Source of the DNA: Trichomonas vaginalis G3 | Lineage: Eukaryota; Parabasalia; Trichomonadida; Trichomonadidae | Assembly (NCBI RefSeq): GCF_026262505.1 | Contig: NC_067205.1 | Location: 24,461,585 to 24,525,584 of the forward strand | Reading direction: 5' to 3' | Length of the DNA: 64,000 nt | Shown: piece after piece, positions 49,851 through 60,821 of the stretch | Layout of the letters: every line of letters starts with the position of its first letter | Position numbering within the stretch: position 1 is the stretch's first letter | Program-made: the position numbers and the translations under genes | Notes under the pieces: generated by a model | Told to the model about the DNA's origin: nothing | The model's input: only the letters and a program-made list of their open reading frames with translations | The model's database searches: none

Positions 49851-52800
49851 ATGAACAAAAACGGAACAGCTAAAATGAATGATAATCAAATTAGAGCAGA
49901 AGGTAGAAGGTTATTTAAACGCTTCTATAACATTCCTGATGGAGTTAATCCTAAAACTCGTAGAAGCTATTTAAATGAAGCAATAGATGCATATGAAGGG
50001 TTTGACATTTCATCAGAAAGTGAGAGATTAGCGAGAATGTTAAATGTTAATATTGATTTCTATTATTGTGATCCTCAACCAGAAGACGTGGACATAAATA
50101 AGGTAGACTTTCCATTAGTGGAATCAATAATGATAGATCCAGAATTTGAAACAATAAATATTTTATTAACACAGAGTCCATGTGGAAAACTTCACGCTGA
50201 CAGAATAACAGACGTTGAAGCACTCACCGGCTATAAAGTTTGTCCATATTGTAAAGAAGAAGTTTATTCTATCCGTGATGATCCAGAAAGGAAAAACCAA
50301 AGAAGATTTTTAAAGCATTGTGAGAAATGTAAAGAAAATAATGGAAGATTAATTCAAGACGTTCAATTGCAAATACCCAGCAACCATATGCACCATATAT
50401 TACGAAACAGAAGATATATCAGTGGTTATTAGCTCACAATTTGCAGAAATATCATAAACCGAAAGATATTATATTACTTTTGACTTTGAAACATTAGAGA
50501 CTAAAGAAGAATTACAACTTTCTGAGTGTGCAACTTTGAATGCTTACTTAAAACCATTCATGGTATCATCAACGGTTAAATTAAATGATAAAAACATATA
50601 CGAGAATTTTTGCTTAACTTCGAGTGATTCTTTTATTTCTGACTGGATTGAGTTTTTATTTTCAACCTTTCATTAGTTGTTGAATCAAATATGAGTCAAT
50701 ACGATGAATTATTGAAGTCGCAAACGGACTCTTTGAGTCCTGAAGGTCTTTCGACCAAACGGCGGGGACTTTGTCCATACATTAAATGAAAAACAGAAGG
50801 AAGCATTTAAAGAACTTCTAGATGAGGAATTCAATAAAGTGAATATCATAGGTTTAATTCGGGAAAGTTTGATTTAAATTTAATTCTTCGTGATTTAAAC
50901 ACTGCAAAATGGAAAAATAAAATCAATGCTGGGTTCATCTTCACAATTTAAGCAAATCATTGTAAAGAAAACAAACGTTCCATATGAATTGAGATTTATT
51001 GACATCAGAAATTATATAGCGGGTGGGACATTAGACCAATTCACTCAAGATTTCGGAAACAATAAATCACGTGTTAAATCCTTTTTCCCTTATCAATTTA
51101 TCACATGGGAAAATTACGAAGAAGAATTATATAAAGTGGAACCATTCACGAAAGATTCATTTTATTCAGCATTAACTCAAGAAACTATATCAGATAGTGA
51201 TTATCAAATATATCTCAATGATGCTAAAAAATTTTAAGAATAGATTAGAATATTTTATTCATTATTGCAATAAAGATGTTGAAATTATGATTGACCCAAT
51301 TGATAAAATTATTGAAGAAACATTTGTTTATAAAATTGACATGCTTCATAATCTTTCTTTATCATCGAATGCTTCAATGATTCGTTACGCTTTAGCATAT
51401 AAAGACTTTAATCCTAATGAAAAATATCCTGAGGAAGAGATAGAATCAAGTTTTGAATTAACGAAAAGTATTGGAAATATAAAATTGAATCATATAAGAA
51501 ACAAGATGAAAAAGCAGAAAGAGATACTAAAAAATAATGTTTCAATGGATGATTTTCAATACTATCACGATTTAATCCTTTCATCTAAATGCAAAATGTG
51601 TGGTAAAGCGTTTACATATGCAAATACAACATTGGATAGAATCGATAATGAAAAACCACATACCAAAGAAAATTGTCAGTTAATGTGTTGTTATTGCAAT
51701 GTCGTAAAATCAAATAAAGATGAAGATGTTCAACGTTTAAGAATCAATTTAAAAAATTATGCATTAAAAAATAATTTACCAATGACTTTAGATTCAGTTG
51801 AAGCTTATCACATTCTCCGTAATGGAATTACTGGTGGTTTATCAAATGTTCAACATAGAGTAAATCTTAAAAGGAATCACGCACATTAATAAACTTTCAT
51901 ATAATCCAGAAACTAAAACTGTATCAAATGAGGACACTTCCAACATCATGACTCATTTCGTTGGTGTTGATTTTAATTCATTATATCCTTCATCATTTTC
52001 ATCTAATCCTTATGATTTCATTCAATATACTGACCATAAAATGTATATGCCGGGAAGATTGAATGGTGTTATTATTTGTGATACAGCAACAAAGAAAGCA
52101 AAAGCACTGGGAATTATTAGAAAGAAAAATACTTTATTCGTGGCTGAAGTAAAGGGTCACATTGATGAAAAATAATTAATGATTACATAAACTTTTTACC
52201 GATAATAAGAACTTAGATATTATCACAGATGAAAAAACAATTGGCGGTTTTATGTATAATTACATGAAATCAAACAATCTACCAGTTGACCAGAAACAGA
52301 GGAAATTAACTCAATTAGCATCAACACACAACCAATATCAACCATTTTCTTCTTATTATCTTTGGTATCTAATAGACAGATTTCATTTTATCATCGATGA
52401 TATTCAATCAATTTTAACATTTACGAAAAACTTGTTTTAATGAATTTGCGAACGAATTTATGAACGAAAGACAAAAGGCTGAATTAGAAGGAAATAAAGG
52501 AAAAAGTTTATTTTGCAAGATTTCGCTTAATGGATCATATGGTTACGATGCAATGAATACACAAAATTACGCAAAGACTAAAATAATGAATGCACAGAAG
52601 GCACGCGTTGCATGTATGTCAAATAAGTTTAAAAACATAAGAGAAATAGGAGAGGATACATATCAAGTGATGCTTAAAGATAGATTTTATAGATGTGATA
52701 CATGTTTACAAGAGGCATTCTTCACTTTAGATAATGCTAAATACTGGTATTTGGTTTTCATTTATGATTTTATGTATAAATGTATGGATGTTAATCGTTT

Positions 52801-53344
52801 TCATTTCATTGAAGGTGATACCGATTCATCTTATTGGGCTATTGCTGGCGATCCAAGTCTTCCTAACACTCAAGCATTTCAGGCGATTGTAACCGATAAA
52901 AAATTTTATGATAAAAACATTTTCAAATTCGCACCTTTTGATTTCTTCTGTTTTGATGAGAAATTTAAACCTAAATTAAAGAGTAAAGCTGAAGAAAAAG
53001 CACATGAGAAGAAGTTATTGGGTTTAGCAATTGAGAAACAAGGTAATAACATGGTTGCTTTATGCCCCAAGTGTTATACATCATTCAACGGTTCAATTGA
53101 TGGAAGTGATTTTAAAAAGATTGCACAAAAAATGAAAGGTGTTGGTTTACGACAAAATAAACAATTAACACCTAAAAATTATTTGGATATAATAAATGAT
53201 AAAGTGATATTTGATGGTCAGAATATTAATTTACAACTTAAAAACGGTTCAATGACTCGCTTAACAATCGGTAAGACTGCATTAACAGGGTCACACACTA
53301 AGGCTGTATGTTGTGAAAATGGATGTTGTATGCCATTTATTTAG
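49851..53344 (+). pseudogene. Polinton DNA polymerase B (copy 2)
   Basis: Same gene as 22580-26047 in copy 1, with the exonuclease DFETLE, HNH-like insert (about 51592-51740), palm DFNSLYPS, KISLNGSYGY and GDTDSSYW motifs recognisable. Broken in several places (about seven), the most decayed gene in this copy. It also carries a 29-bp double-hairpin insert with a 6-bp duplication at 50722-50762. Confidence 0.88.
50722..50762. repeat. Double-hairpin mini-insert with 6-bp duplication
   Basis: AAACGG, then 29 bp made of (GG)ACTC-TTT-GAGTCC and GGTC-TTTC-GACC, then AAACGG again. Copy 1 has a single AAACGG at the same place (about 23455). This is the clearest example of the insert family because both the empty site and the target duplication are visible. 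Confidence 0.9.
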
Positions 53345-53491
53345 TACAATTTAAAATTTTATTTTTAATGAAATGCCACAGAAGAGACAAAAGGAACCGT
53401 TAATGATGCGATTCAATATGTAAATAATGGTTTTGATACTATGATTCAAAGAGGTGGGCACCCTTAAAACATTTATTTTATTTTTATATAA

Positions 53492-55039
53492 ATGGATAAC
53501 ACAGATTTAAAAAATTTAATTGATGATTTAGTACTTAATCAAAATTTTCTTAATTATTATGAATTAAAATCATATCTCCAAAAACATAATAACAATATAA
53601 CGGGTGATGATATGGAATATTATTATCCATATTATAAAAATGAAATTTTGAAATATCATGATAAAATAATTTCTAAAATTAAAGACAAAATTAAAAATAA
53701 TGAATATACAAAGGAAAAAACTAAATCACAACTTAAACAGTTGAAAGATTTCAAAAATAAAGTATTAACAGAAGAAGATATTGATGAATTATATAAATTA
53801 TATAATCCTGAGCCGCAAAAGCCGAAAGAGAAAGTAGCAAATGTTCAACAGCTAAAGGTGCAAAACGCCCAGGTCCTTCAGACCATAAATGAAGCACAAG
53901 CTTTAATTTATGATTCATTAGTTAAACCATATTCAGCCCGACTTTTAAATGAAGATCAACTTTTGGAATTCATCCTTCAACATAAACTCGAAGCGGGAAA
54001 GTATATCAAACCTTTATATACAGTATATTTAAAACAAATGAATAGAATACATCCAGAATTAATGAAGGGGGGAATGAAATCCAAAACTTCATCATCCAAA
54101 ATCAAAGCAGATAAAATTAAACCACTTGCAACACCAAAACCTCCAACGACAGTACCGCCTCCTTCAGTTAATCCTTCATCATTCACTTTATTATATCCAT
54201 TTCAAACATTAAAGAAGCAAAAAGATTTTAAAAAGGATTTCAAGATATTAAATAAACCAATTGACCCGAAAATTCAACCGTTAAAGGAAAAATTTAGTCG
54301 CCCTTCATTTGCACCATATCCATATTCATACGAAATCGATCATTTAGAATATTCAAAAGGAAACGTTACTTATTTATTCACCATTAACATTAACACTAGA
54401 TATTTATATTGCATTCCGGTGAAAGGGAAAACAGAACAGGAAACAAGAAGAGCTATACAATACTTACTAGATCATGAAAGAGTAGATAATATCAGGGGTG
54501 ATGGTGATAAAGGATTTCAGGCAACTATGATTCATTATTTCCCACAAATTATTTTTTTCTTTTCATCCTCTCCATATACGTTTCATAATAAAATAGTTGA
54601 TGCAGTAATGAGAACTCTTAGAGATGCGTTAGGGGTTAACGGTCAGATATACTGGGAGGGAAATCATGACTCCATCATACAGCAGTTAGTATATTATTAC
54701 AATAATACATGGCATAGAACTATAAACATGAAACCAGTGGAAATGAAAAATGATATTTCAAAAGAATGGGAATATATTAGAAAGCAAATGGAAAGGTTAA
54801 ATGATGTTAAACGTGAACAAATTAATTCGGGGCTCATGAATTTTAAACAAGGGGATAAAGTTTTGATTCATCTCGATTATGGAAAAACTGATAAATCAAT
54901 GACAAAAAGAAGACGAAGATTTGACACAATAGCTGAATTTGTTAGATATATTAACGGTAATGTATTAGTTGAAGTTGACAATAAATTAATAGAAATTCCA
55001 ATTTATTTTATTACTCCATTATATTTAAATAATATTTAA
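53492..55039 (+). CDS. Polinton integrase (copy 2)
   Basis: 515 residues, looks whole. A Lys-rich helical N-terminal half is followed by a Pro-rich linker (PKPPTTVPPPSVNP, about 215) and the rve-type catalytic core (YPYSYEIDHLEY; TRYLYCIPVKG; GDGDKGFQA; NKIVDAVMRTLRDALG; YYNNTWHRTINMKPVEM). The C-terminus is a basic SH3/chromodomain-like barrel region (FKQGDKVLIHLDYGKTDK...FDTIAEFVRYING). It makes the 6-bp staggered insertion typical of Polintons. Confidence 0.88.
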   Translation: MDNTDLKNLIDDLVLNQNFLNYYELKSYLQKHNNNITGDDMEYYYPYYKNEILKYHDKIISKIKDKIKNNEYTKEKTKSQLKQLKDFKNKVLTEEDIDELYKLYNPEPQKPKEKVANVQQLKVQNAQVLQTINEAQALIYDSLVKPYSARLLNEDQLLEFILQHKLEAGKYIKPLYTVYLKQMNRIHPELMKGGMKSKTSSSKIKADKIKPLATPKPPTTVPPPSVNPSSFTLLYPFQTLKKQKDFKKDFKILNKPIDPKIQPLKEKFSRPSFAPYPYSYEIDHLEYSKGNVTYLFTININTRYLYCIPVKGKTEQETRRAIQYLLDHERVDNIRGDGDKGFQATMIHYFPQIIFFFSSSPYTFHNKIVDAVMRTLRDALGVNGQIYWEGNHDSIIQQLVYYYNNTWHRTINMKPVEMKNDISKEWEYIRKQMERLNDVKREQINSGLMNFKQGDKVLIHLDYGKTDKSMTKRRRRFDTIAEFVRYINGNVLVEVDNKLIEIPIYFITPLYLNNI

Positions 55040-55059
55040 TTTTTTTTATTTCGTAAGAA

Positions 55060-55380
55060 ATGAGTGACAACAAAGCATCCAAGAGTCCTGATTCAATTAA
55101 GATTCAGAGTCCAGACGATGAATATAAAAAGAAACTAAACAGAATTAAATCAAAAATATGCTATTACAAAAAGAAGCCGCAATGCGGTGGGGCTGATGCC
55201 CATAAAACTAAAGTAATTGAAAACGATAAAGAGAGGAAAGAAATAATCGAAAAATTAGAAACTTACCGTTCAATCCTTAAACTGAGTGAAGCAAAAATAA
55301 AAGAATTTAATAGAATAAATAAATTGATTGGAAGAGATGAATTTAATAAAGATGAATTTTTAAACTCAATCCAAATTTAA
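55060..55380 (+). CDS. Small coiled-coil Polinton protein (copy 2)
   Basis: 106 residues, intact, differing from 27734-28054 at only a few positions. Same placement, 20 bp after the integrase. Unknown function. Confidence 0.6.
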   Translation: MSDNKASKSPDSIKIQSPDDEYKKKLNRIKSKICYYKKKPQCGGADAHKTKVIENDKERKEIIEKLETYRSILKLSEAKIKEFNRINKLIGRDEFNKDEFLNSIQI

Positions 55381-55541
55381 TTTTTATTCCTCTTCGACAA
55401 CGTCTCTCTTTCCATCATTACTGCATAACCACATTTTCTCAGTTTTAGTGGTTTGTTATTTTTAGCAAGTTCTCGCATCATTTTTATCGTTTCCTCCCTT
55501 GTTATGATTCGTGGTAAATTTTGAGCTTGTGGGGTATCCAT
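55377..55541 (-). CDS. Small basic Polinton protein (copy 2)
   Basis: 54 residues (MDTPQAQNLPRIITREE...), counterpart of 28058-28243 but without the double-hairpin insert, so it ends ERETLSKRNKN. It overlaps the convergent coiled-coil gene by 4 bases. Confidence 0.45.
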   Translation of the reverse strand: MDTPQAQNLPRIITREETIKMMRELAKNNKPLKLRKCGYAVMMERETLSKRNKN

Positions 55542-55589
55542 TTATGATAAAAATAAAAATTTAAATTATGCCGTTCTAAAGTTTGTGAC

Positions 55590-55995
55590 AACATTTACGA
55601 AAATTATTTTTGAATAACTGAAGGTGTCACCACGTCACCATGTCACCAGGTTAATTAACTTCATTAAAAAATGATGACAACATTTACGAAAGGAGGAAGG
55701 CATTTATGACTTATTTTTGAATAACTGAAGGTGTCACCACGTCACCATGTGTCACCAGGTTAATTAACTTCTTTAAAAAAGTGTGACAACATGACATTTT
55801 GACAACATTTATGAAAATTAATGGTTACGTTAAGTGACTCAAAGAGTCCGGAGACAAAGTCTCATGTTTACGTTAATGATTTCAGGTTCTTCAATAATTA
55901 ATTATTTTTGAATAACTGAAGGTGTTACCATGTTACCATGTGCTACCAGGTAAATTAACTTCTTTTAAAAATGATGACAACATGACATTTTGACA
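55590..55995 (+). repeat. Three repeat-R units left of helicase (copy 2)
   Basis: Units at about 55600-55680, 55703-55815 and 55890-56005, each with AACTGAAGGTG, the GTCAC cluster (or the variant GTTACC), the TTAATTAACTTC/AAATTAACTTC segment and ATGACAACAT. Copy 1 has one unit here. A double hairpin lies between the second and third unit. Confidence 0.85.
55836..55863. repeat. Double hairpin between repeat-R units
   Basis: GACTC-AAA-GAGTC (55836-55848) and GAGAC-AAA-GTCTC (55851-55863), bracketed by GTTACGTTAA/GTTTACGTTAA. The same pair occurs inverted at 59633-59660. Confidence 0.85.
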
Positions 55996-56035
55996 ACACA
56001 GCGGGATTAATGCAAAAATAAATTCCAAACATACT

Positions 56036-58347
56036 TTATAAAGCTTCATTTACAGGTATTTCATCGTCAGTAAATGAATCCTCATTATCGTTTGGTTCAA
56101 CCTGTTTATATAATCCTTTCATTTCTTCTTTCAAAACATAACACCACGTCTGTTTACCATCTATTCTTCTATGTTTCCTTTCACATTTATCCTTAATGCT
56201 CATTTGGAAATTTTTGTCTTTCACGTCTGATGGTTTGCAGAATAGAGCATTTTTACACGTCATACCTGCACACAATTCATCATAATGTGTATTTATCCAT
56301 TCATCTAAAGGATTTGTTGATAATTCTATTAAATCTTGTTTGGCTTCAGTCATCGGTATGATTCGTACATTAAATGATGAAAGGTCATATTGCATAAAAT
56401 ACGTCAGTAAATTATCATAAAATTCCTTTGTGCATGAATTCATCAAATTCTTGAAGTAATCAAATTGACCCTTGAATTTACCATTAACTCTTAAAACTAC
56501 GTATCTTCTGTCTCCAACTTCAATTTTGACAGGGTAGACGTTATTAGTTACCAAAATGAAATTGGCAACATTCTGAGCAGTTCTTCTGGGTTGATTCTTT
56601 TCATTAATTCTAATCTCATTATCCGTAATAATTGATTTCAAAGCGTTGAAGTTTGCGAGTCTGTCTTCACCTACATTCTTGAGTTCATTAAGTACAAGAA
56701 ACATTTTATTCTCAACTACTGAATTGAAATTACCCGTTAGCTCACTTATTTCGGTAATGTTTTTACATGAATAACCGGCGAGAAGTTCAGAAATAATGTC
56801 TGTAAATCTGTTTTTACCTGTTCCCTGAAGTCCTTTCAAAATAATTGCTGTTTCATTCTTGATTCCAGGATGTTGAATCATTGATGCAATCCAGCCGAGA
56901 AGGTATTTATACACTTCATCGTTATTATCACAAATGGCTTCTTTAATGAAATTCATAAACATCTCAATTTTTGAGTAATCAGGCTTTTCGAGAACGTTGT
57001 ATTTATAACCTTGAAACGTTGAGAAACATCTGGAGAATCAGATTTAAAGCAAACACCCTTAACGGTTAATGAAGACAATTGATTTAGTAGTACATCCCAT
57101 GCTGTTATTGTTTTACCTTCTTCTTTAAATAATTTAATCATTTTGAGTGACTCTTTCATGTTTGATTGAAGAACGAATGATATTTGATTCATTTTGTCGT
57201 GGATATTATAGTCCTTTTGAATGAAGTATTTGTTTCCACAATCTACAAAACGGATTACACGTGATAAATCCTCAATTACTTCAGAACTGTTTTTATACTG
57301 ATGATTTTCAGCCTTGCGTCTAATATCTGTTATCAAAAACGAGTCATCAAGTTTTATATCAAATGTTATTTTTGGCTTACGTAATAAAGGCAAAACGTAT
57401 TCATCATAATATTCCTTTTGGTATAGTTTTAGAATCTTCACCAAAACAAATGGAGAAGTCATTAAATGTGCATATCTACTACGTGCTTTTTCAAAATTAC
57501 TTTTTGCATTTTCTGTTAAACTGCAGAAGTTATAAACGTTATCGTATGCTTCATTAATTAAATGATTAGGTAACGAATTAATTGCTTGAAACAGTGTGAA
57601 TAATGTAACTTCTTTTTCTAAATTCATGTTTCCACCGTCATTATGTACTTCAAAATCACTGATACCATCAACTATGCTCTGGGCAAGTTTATCGTCAATG
57701 TTTACATCTTTGTTTTCATTCATTATACTCTTTATTTCTTCGTTCTTCTGTTCAACTCTTACCTTAATATTCAAATCATTTAATATATCATTCACTGTTC
57801 TAGTTAATGTTGAATCATAACTTCCACGAATGAATGAGTATGTATTGATTGGTTCTGTTGCATTCTTGCGAACTCTTGAATCAGCCATAACTACTAAAGA
57901 ACGCTTTGAATCATCCATAGAAGTCATGATATCAACATCATAATCATTGCAAGAATAACATTTAATCATTCTGTTCGAGGTTGAATAGAAGAAATTAGTG
58001 TTACAATAAATGTGAAGACCTCCTGAAGCGGTTTTAACGATAACATCTTTATCCGAAAGTTTTGATAAAATATCTTTTCTAACTGTTTCTTTAAGTTCAT
58101 CATTGTATGATTTATTGATATCAACATCTATAATCGTTAAATTTGAAATTTTATTTACTAATAAAGCCATACCAGTTTTCCTTCCTCTTCCTCCATCATG
58201 TTTGAGGTAGTTATGTAAATCAATCTTGTTTTCACCAATTCTTTCGTTGAGGGTTTTAGTTTCTGCCACAACTAATTCCTCATCTAATGAATCAATAACT
58301 TTTTCATCAGAAATTATAAAGTTGCTGTTGTTGTTTGTTGCTGTCAT
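56036..58347 (-). pseudogene. Primase-SF3 helicase of Polinton (copy 2)
   Basis: Homologue of 28460-30784, near identical, with the same primase-like N-terminus and the Walker A GLQGTGKNR helicase. Broken (about one break). It ends a few residues differently from copy 1, which has a double-hairpin insert there. Confidence 0.85.
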
Positions 58348-58417
58348 TTATATAGGAATAAAAAAAATAAAAATAATTTTAAAACTAACTTTATTTTTGG
58401 ACTGCATCAAATTTCCA

Positions 58418-58740
58418 GGGCTGTTGTCAAAATGTCATGTTGTCACACTTTTTAAGAGAAGTTAATTAACCTGGTGACACATGGTGACGTGGTGACACCT
58501 TCAGTTATTCAAAAATAATTAATTATTGAATGACCTAAAAACCATTAACGATAAAATTTATTTTCAGGGCTGTTGTCAAAATGTCATGTTGTCACACTTT
58601 TTAAAAGAAGTTAATTTACCTGGTAGCACATGGTGACGTGGTGACACCTTCAGTTATTCAAAAATAATTAATTATTGAAGAACCTAAAAACCATTAACGT
58701 AAACATTAACGTAAACATTAACGTAAACATTAACGATAAA
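58418..58740 (-). repeat. Two repeat-R units right of helicase (copy 2)
   Basis: Inverted units at about 58418-58555 and 58562-58690. The second runs into a tandem 12-bp repeat (ATTAACGTAAAC, about 3.5 copies, 58692-58735). Confidence 0.85.
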
Positions 58741-58780
58741 ATATATTTTTGGTCGTTTATGACAAAAATAAATGGTTCAT

Positions 58781-59446
58781 TTACTCACAATATTTTTGTA
58801 CAAAACGACCCCAAGCTTTTAACTTCTTTTCTGCAGCTTCTAATGCTATCTTAGCGAGTTCATATTCTCTAAATTCTCTCTTTAAATTTTCTTGTTCCCA
58901 TTGGTCTAGTTCGAATGGAGAATCTCTATAACCATAACATATCTCACGTTCATGTTCTAATTGTTTTTCGCGCATTTTTCTAACTTCTTGTTCGAACAAA
59001 GGTTTAGCATTCTCTACTGTATCTTCGAGTTCTTCTTCATCTAACTTCTCATGAACTTTCTTGTCTATGGAATCCATAATATCTTTGACATAAAATGCAT
59101 ACTTTACAGAGCACCATTCAGCAACAAAATGAACGAGGTCGGGATGTATGTAAATACCTTTGAATTCATTTATAACACCCTTTGTAAGCTCATAAAATGC
59201 TTGTTTTGAGGTCGAGCCACTTTTGGCTCCACCGTATGCTTTCAACCAAAACTCAAGAATTTCCTGCATTTTAGCACTATTGAGAAATCTGCTTAAATGG
59301 TTTAACTTTCCTACTTCTCTTGCCATCTTTGTTGCATTAATGTAACCATCCTTGTCTCTACGTAAGACTTCAATACCGTTATAAGTGCCTTTTGTGAATG
59401 TTTCACCATTAGATTTGTTAGTGAATGTTTTTGCTTCGACCGACAT
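58781..59446 (-). CDS. KilA-N domain protein (copy 2 only)
   Basis: 221 residues from ATG at 59446 (MSVEAKTFTNKSNGETF); the frame is open upstream, but this ATG follows the T-rich leader. The KilA-N domain shows GYINATKMAREVGK (about 34-47), a helical middle, GIYIHPDLVHFVAEW and YAFYVKDIMDSI. KilA-N domains bind DNA and are spread among large DNA viruses, phages and mobile elements, often as regulators. The C-terminal 90 residues form a charged coiled coil. It is absent from copy 1 and lies between same-direction repeat-R units, as though brought in or lost as a cassette. Confidence 0.85.
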   Translation of the reverse strand: MSVEAKTFTNKSNGETFTKGTYNGIEVLRRDKDGYINATKMAREVGKLNHLSRFLNSAKMQEILEFWLKAYGGAKSGSTSKQAFYELTKGVINEFKGIYIHPDLVHFVAEWCSVKYAFYVKDIMDSIDKKVHEKLDEEELEDTVENAKPLFEQEVRKMREKQLEHEREICYGYRDSPFELDQWEQENLKREFREYELAKIALEAAEKKLKAWGRFVQKYCE

Positions 59447-59504
59447 TACTGTTCTTACATACAAAATAAAAAATAAATAAAAATAATTCATAAATGCCTT
59501 CCTC

Positions 59505-59630
59505 CTGAACTGTTGTCAAAATGTCATGTTGTCATCATTTTTTAATGAAGTTAATTTACCTGGTGACACATGGTGACGTGGTGACACCTTCAGTTATTCA
59601 AAAATAATTAATTATTGAATGACCTAAATC
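59505..59630 (-). repeat. Repeat-R unit beyond the KilA-N gene
   Basis: Same orientation as the units at 58418-58690; together they bracket the KilA-N gene as direct repeats. Confidence 0.85.
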
Positions 59631-59632
59631 AT

Positions 59633-59660
59633 GAGACTTTGTCTCCGGACTCTTTGAGTC
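59633..59660. repeat. Double hairpin, inverted copy of 55836-55863
   Basis: GAGAC-TTT-GTCTC and GACTC-TTT-GAGTC followed by ACTTAACGTAAAC, the exact mirror of the pair on the other side of the helicase/KilA-N block. Confidence 0.85.
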
Positions 59661-59787
59661 ACTTAACGTAAACATTAACGTAAACATTTATTTCTGCAGT
59701 TCATCCATTACTTCATTACCTAATTAATTACAAACATAAAATATATTTAGTTCATGCGGTAAGCCTGCAAAGTAGGCTCAAGTGTGT

Positions 59788-60797
59788 TTATTGAACGCGG
59801 TACCATGCGAATACAGTCACAAATGGTGGCATATAATCTTTACCCGAACCTGTTGGATTTGTTGTGAAAGTATGGACATGATTTCCTCCTGGTTCAGTTG
59901 GTCGAAAAGTCTTTTTTGCTGAATGGTTATAATCTGGAGATAAAACATCATAGCCAGCTTCATATTCTGAGTTGTATAATGGGTGGTCTCTTAATGAGTG
60001 GCTATGGTCGCCAGAAAAGTTTGTAGTTCCTGTATGAGTGTGCGGGGGTAAGTTTGCTTCTTTAATTTTCTTCGAACCTCCTGTTTGCTTTGAATATCTA
60101 GCACAGTATAAGAATTTATCCACAATCTGCTTCCACATACCAAAACCTAAAACTTCTGAAGGATTTGTTGAATTCATTGACGTATAAATAGAACCAACAG
60201 GATATAATGTTTGAAGTATTTCTGTCTTTAATGTTTGAAACTCTGTTTTGTCAGCTTTCTTCTCTAACTCATCATCAACATATGTTTTATCTGCTTTAAG
60301 GTCTAAACATCCTAAAACCCATGCTGTATCAGCTTTAACTTTAAAAGTCTCAAATGTCCATTCATGATACCATTCAACCTTTTCTTTAATTTCATTATCT
60401 TTTTCATCAACATAAACCAAATTTGCCTTCTTCATTATGTCGTTTAGGAAACCTTCTATGAATTCCTCATTTAAATTAAATCTTCCAATCTTCAAAACTT
60501 TAGGAAATGCATTTAATGCGTAATATCTCTGTTCTTCTGGTGGAATTGATGTTATATCATCCGTTATACCTTTAATTTTAGAATTCATAAATAAAATTTC
60601 TTTTATATTTGATATCACTGCACCACCTTTGCAAACGAATTCGAAATGTTCATTTTTCAATACTATCTCCAAATCTCCATATTTCAACCTTTGCGTTTGT
60701 TCTGCCGTCTTTGAATTATATGCATATATGGCGTATGTAATGGTCTGAAGGACCTGGGTGTTTTGCCCTTAAGTTGCTGTTGCTGTTGTTTAATCAT
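59788..60797 (-). CDS. Phage-collar-type fibre protein (copy 2)
   Basis: Short fibre of about 300 clear residues (to 60687) with further open sequence toward an ATG near 60797. The stalk has KADKTYVDDELEKKADKTEF-type repeats, then the collar-like tip LYPVGSIYTSMNSTNPSEVL, the His clusters PPHTHTG, GDHSHS and GGNHVHTF, and FVTVFAWYR. The tip equals that of copy 1, but the beta-propeller-like middle is absent. Likely a trimeric receptor-binding protein by analogy with phage short tail fibres. Confidence 0.75.
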
Positions 60798-60821
60798 TTA
60801 TTATGATTTAAAAATAAATAT

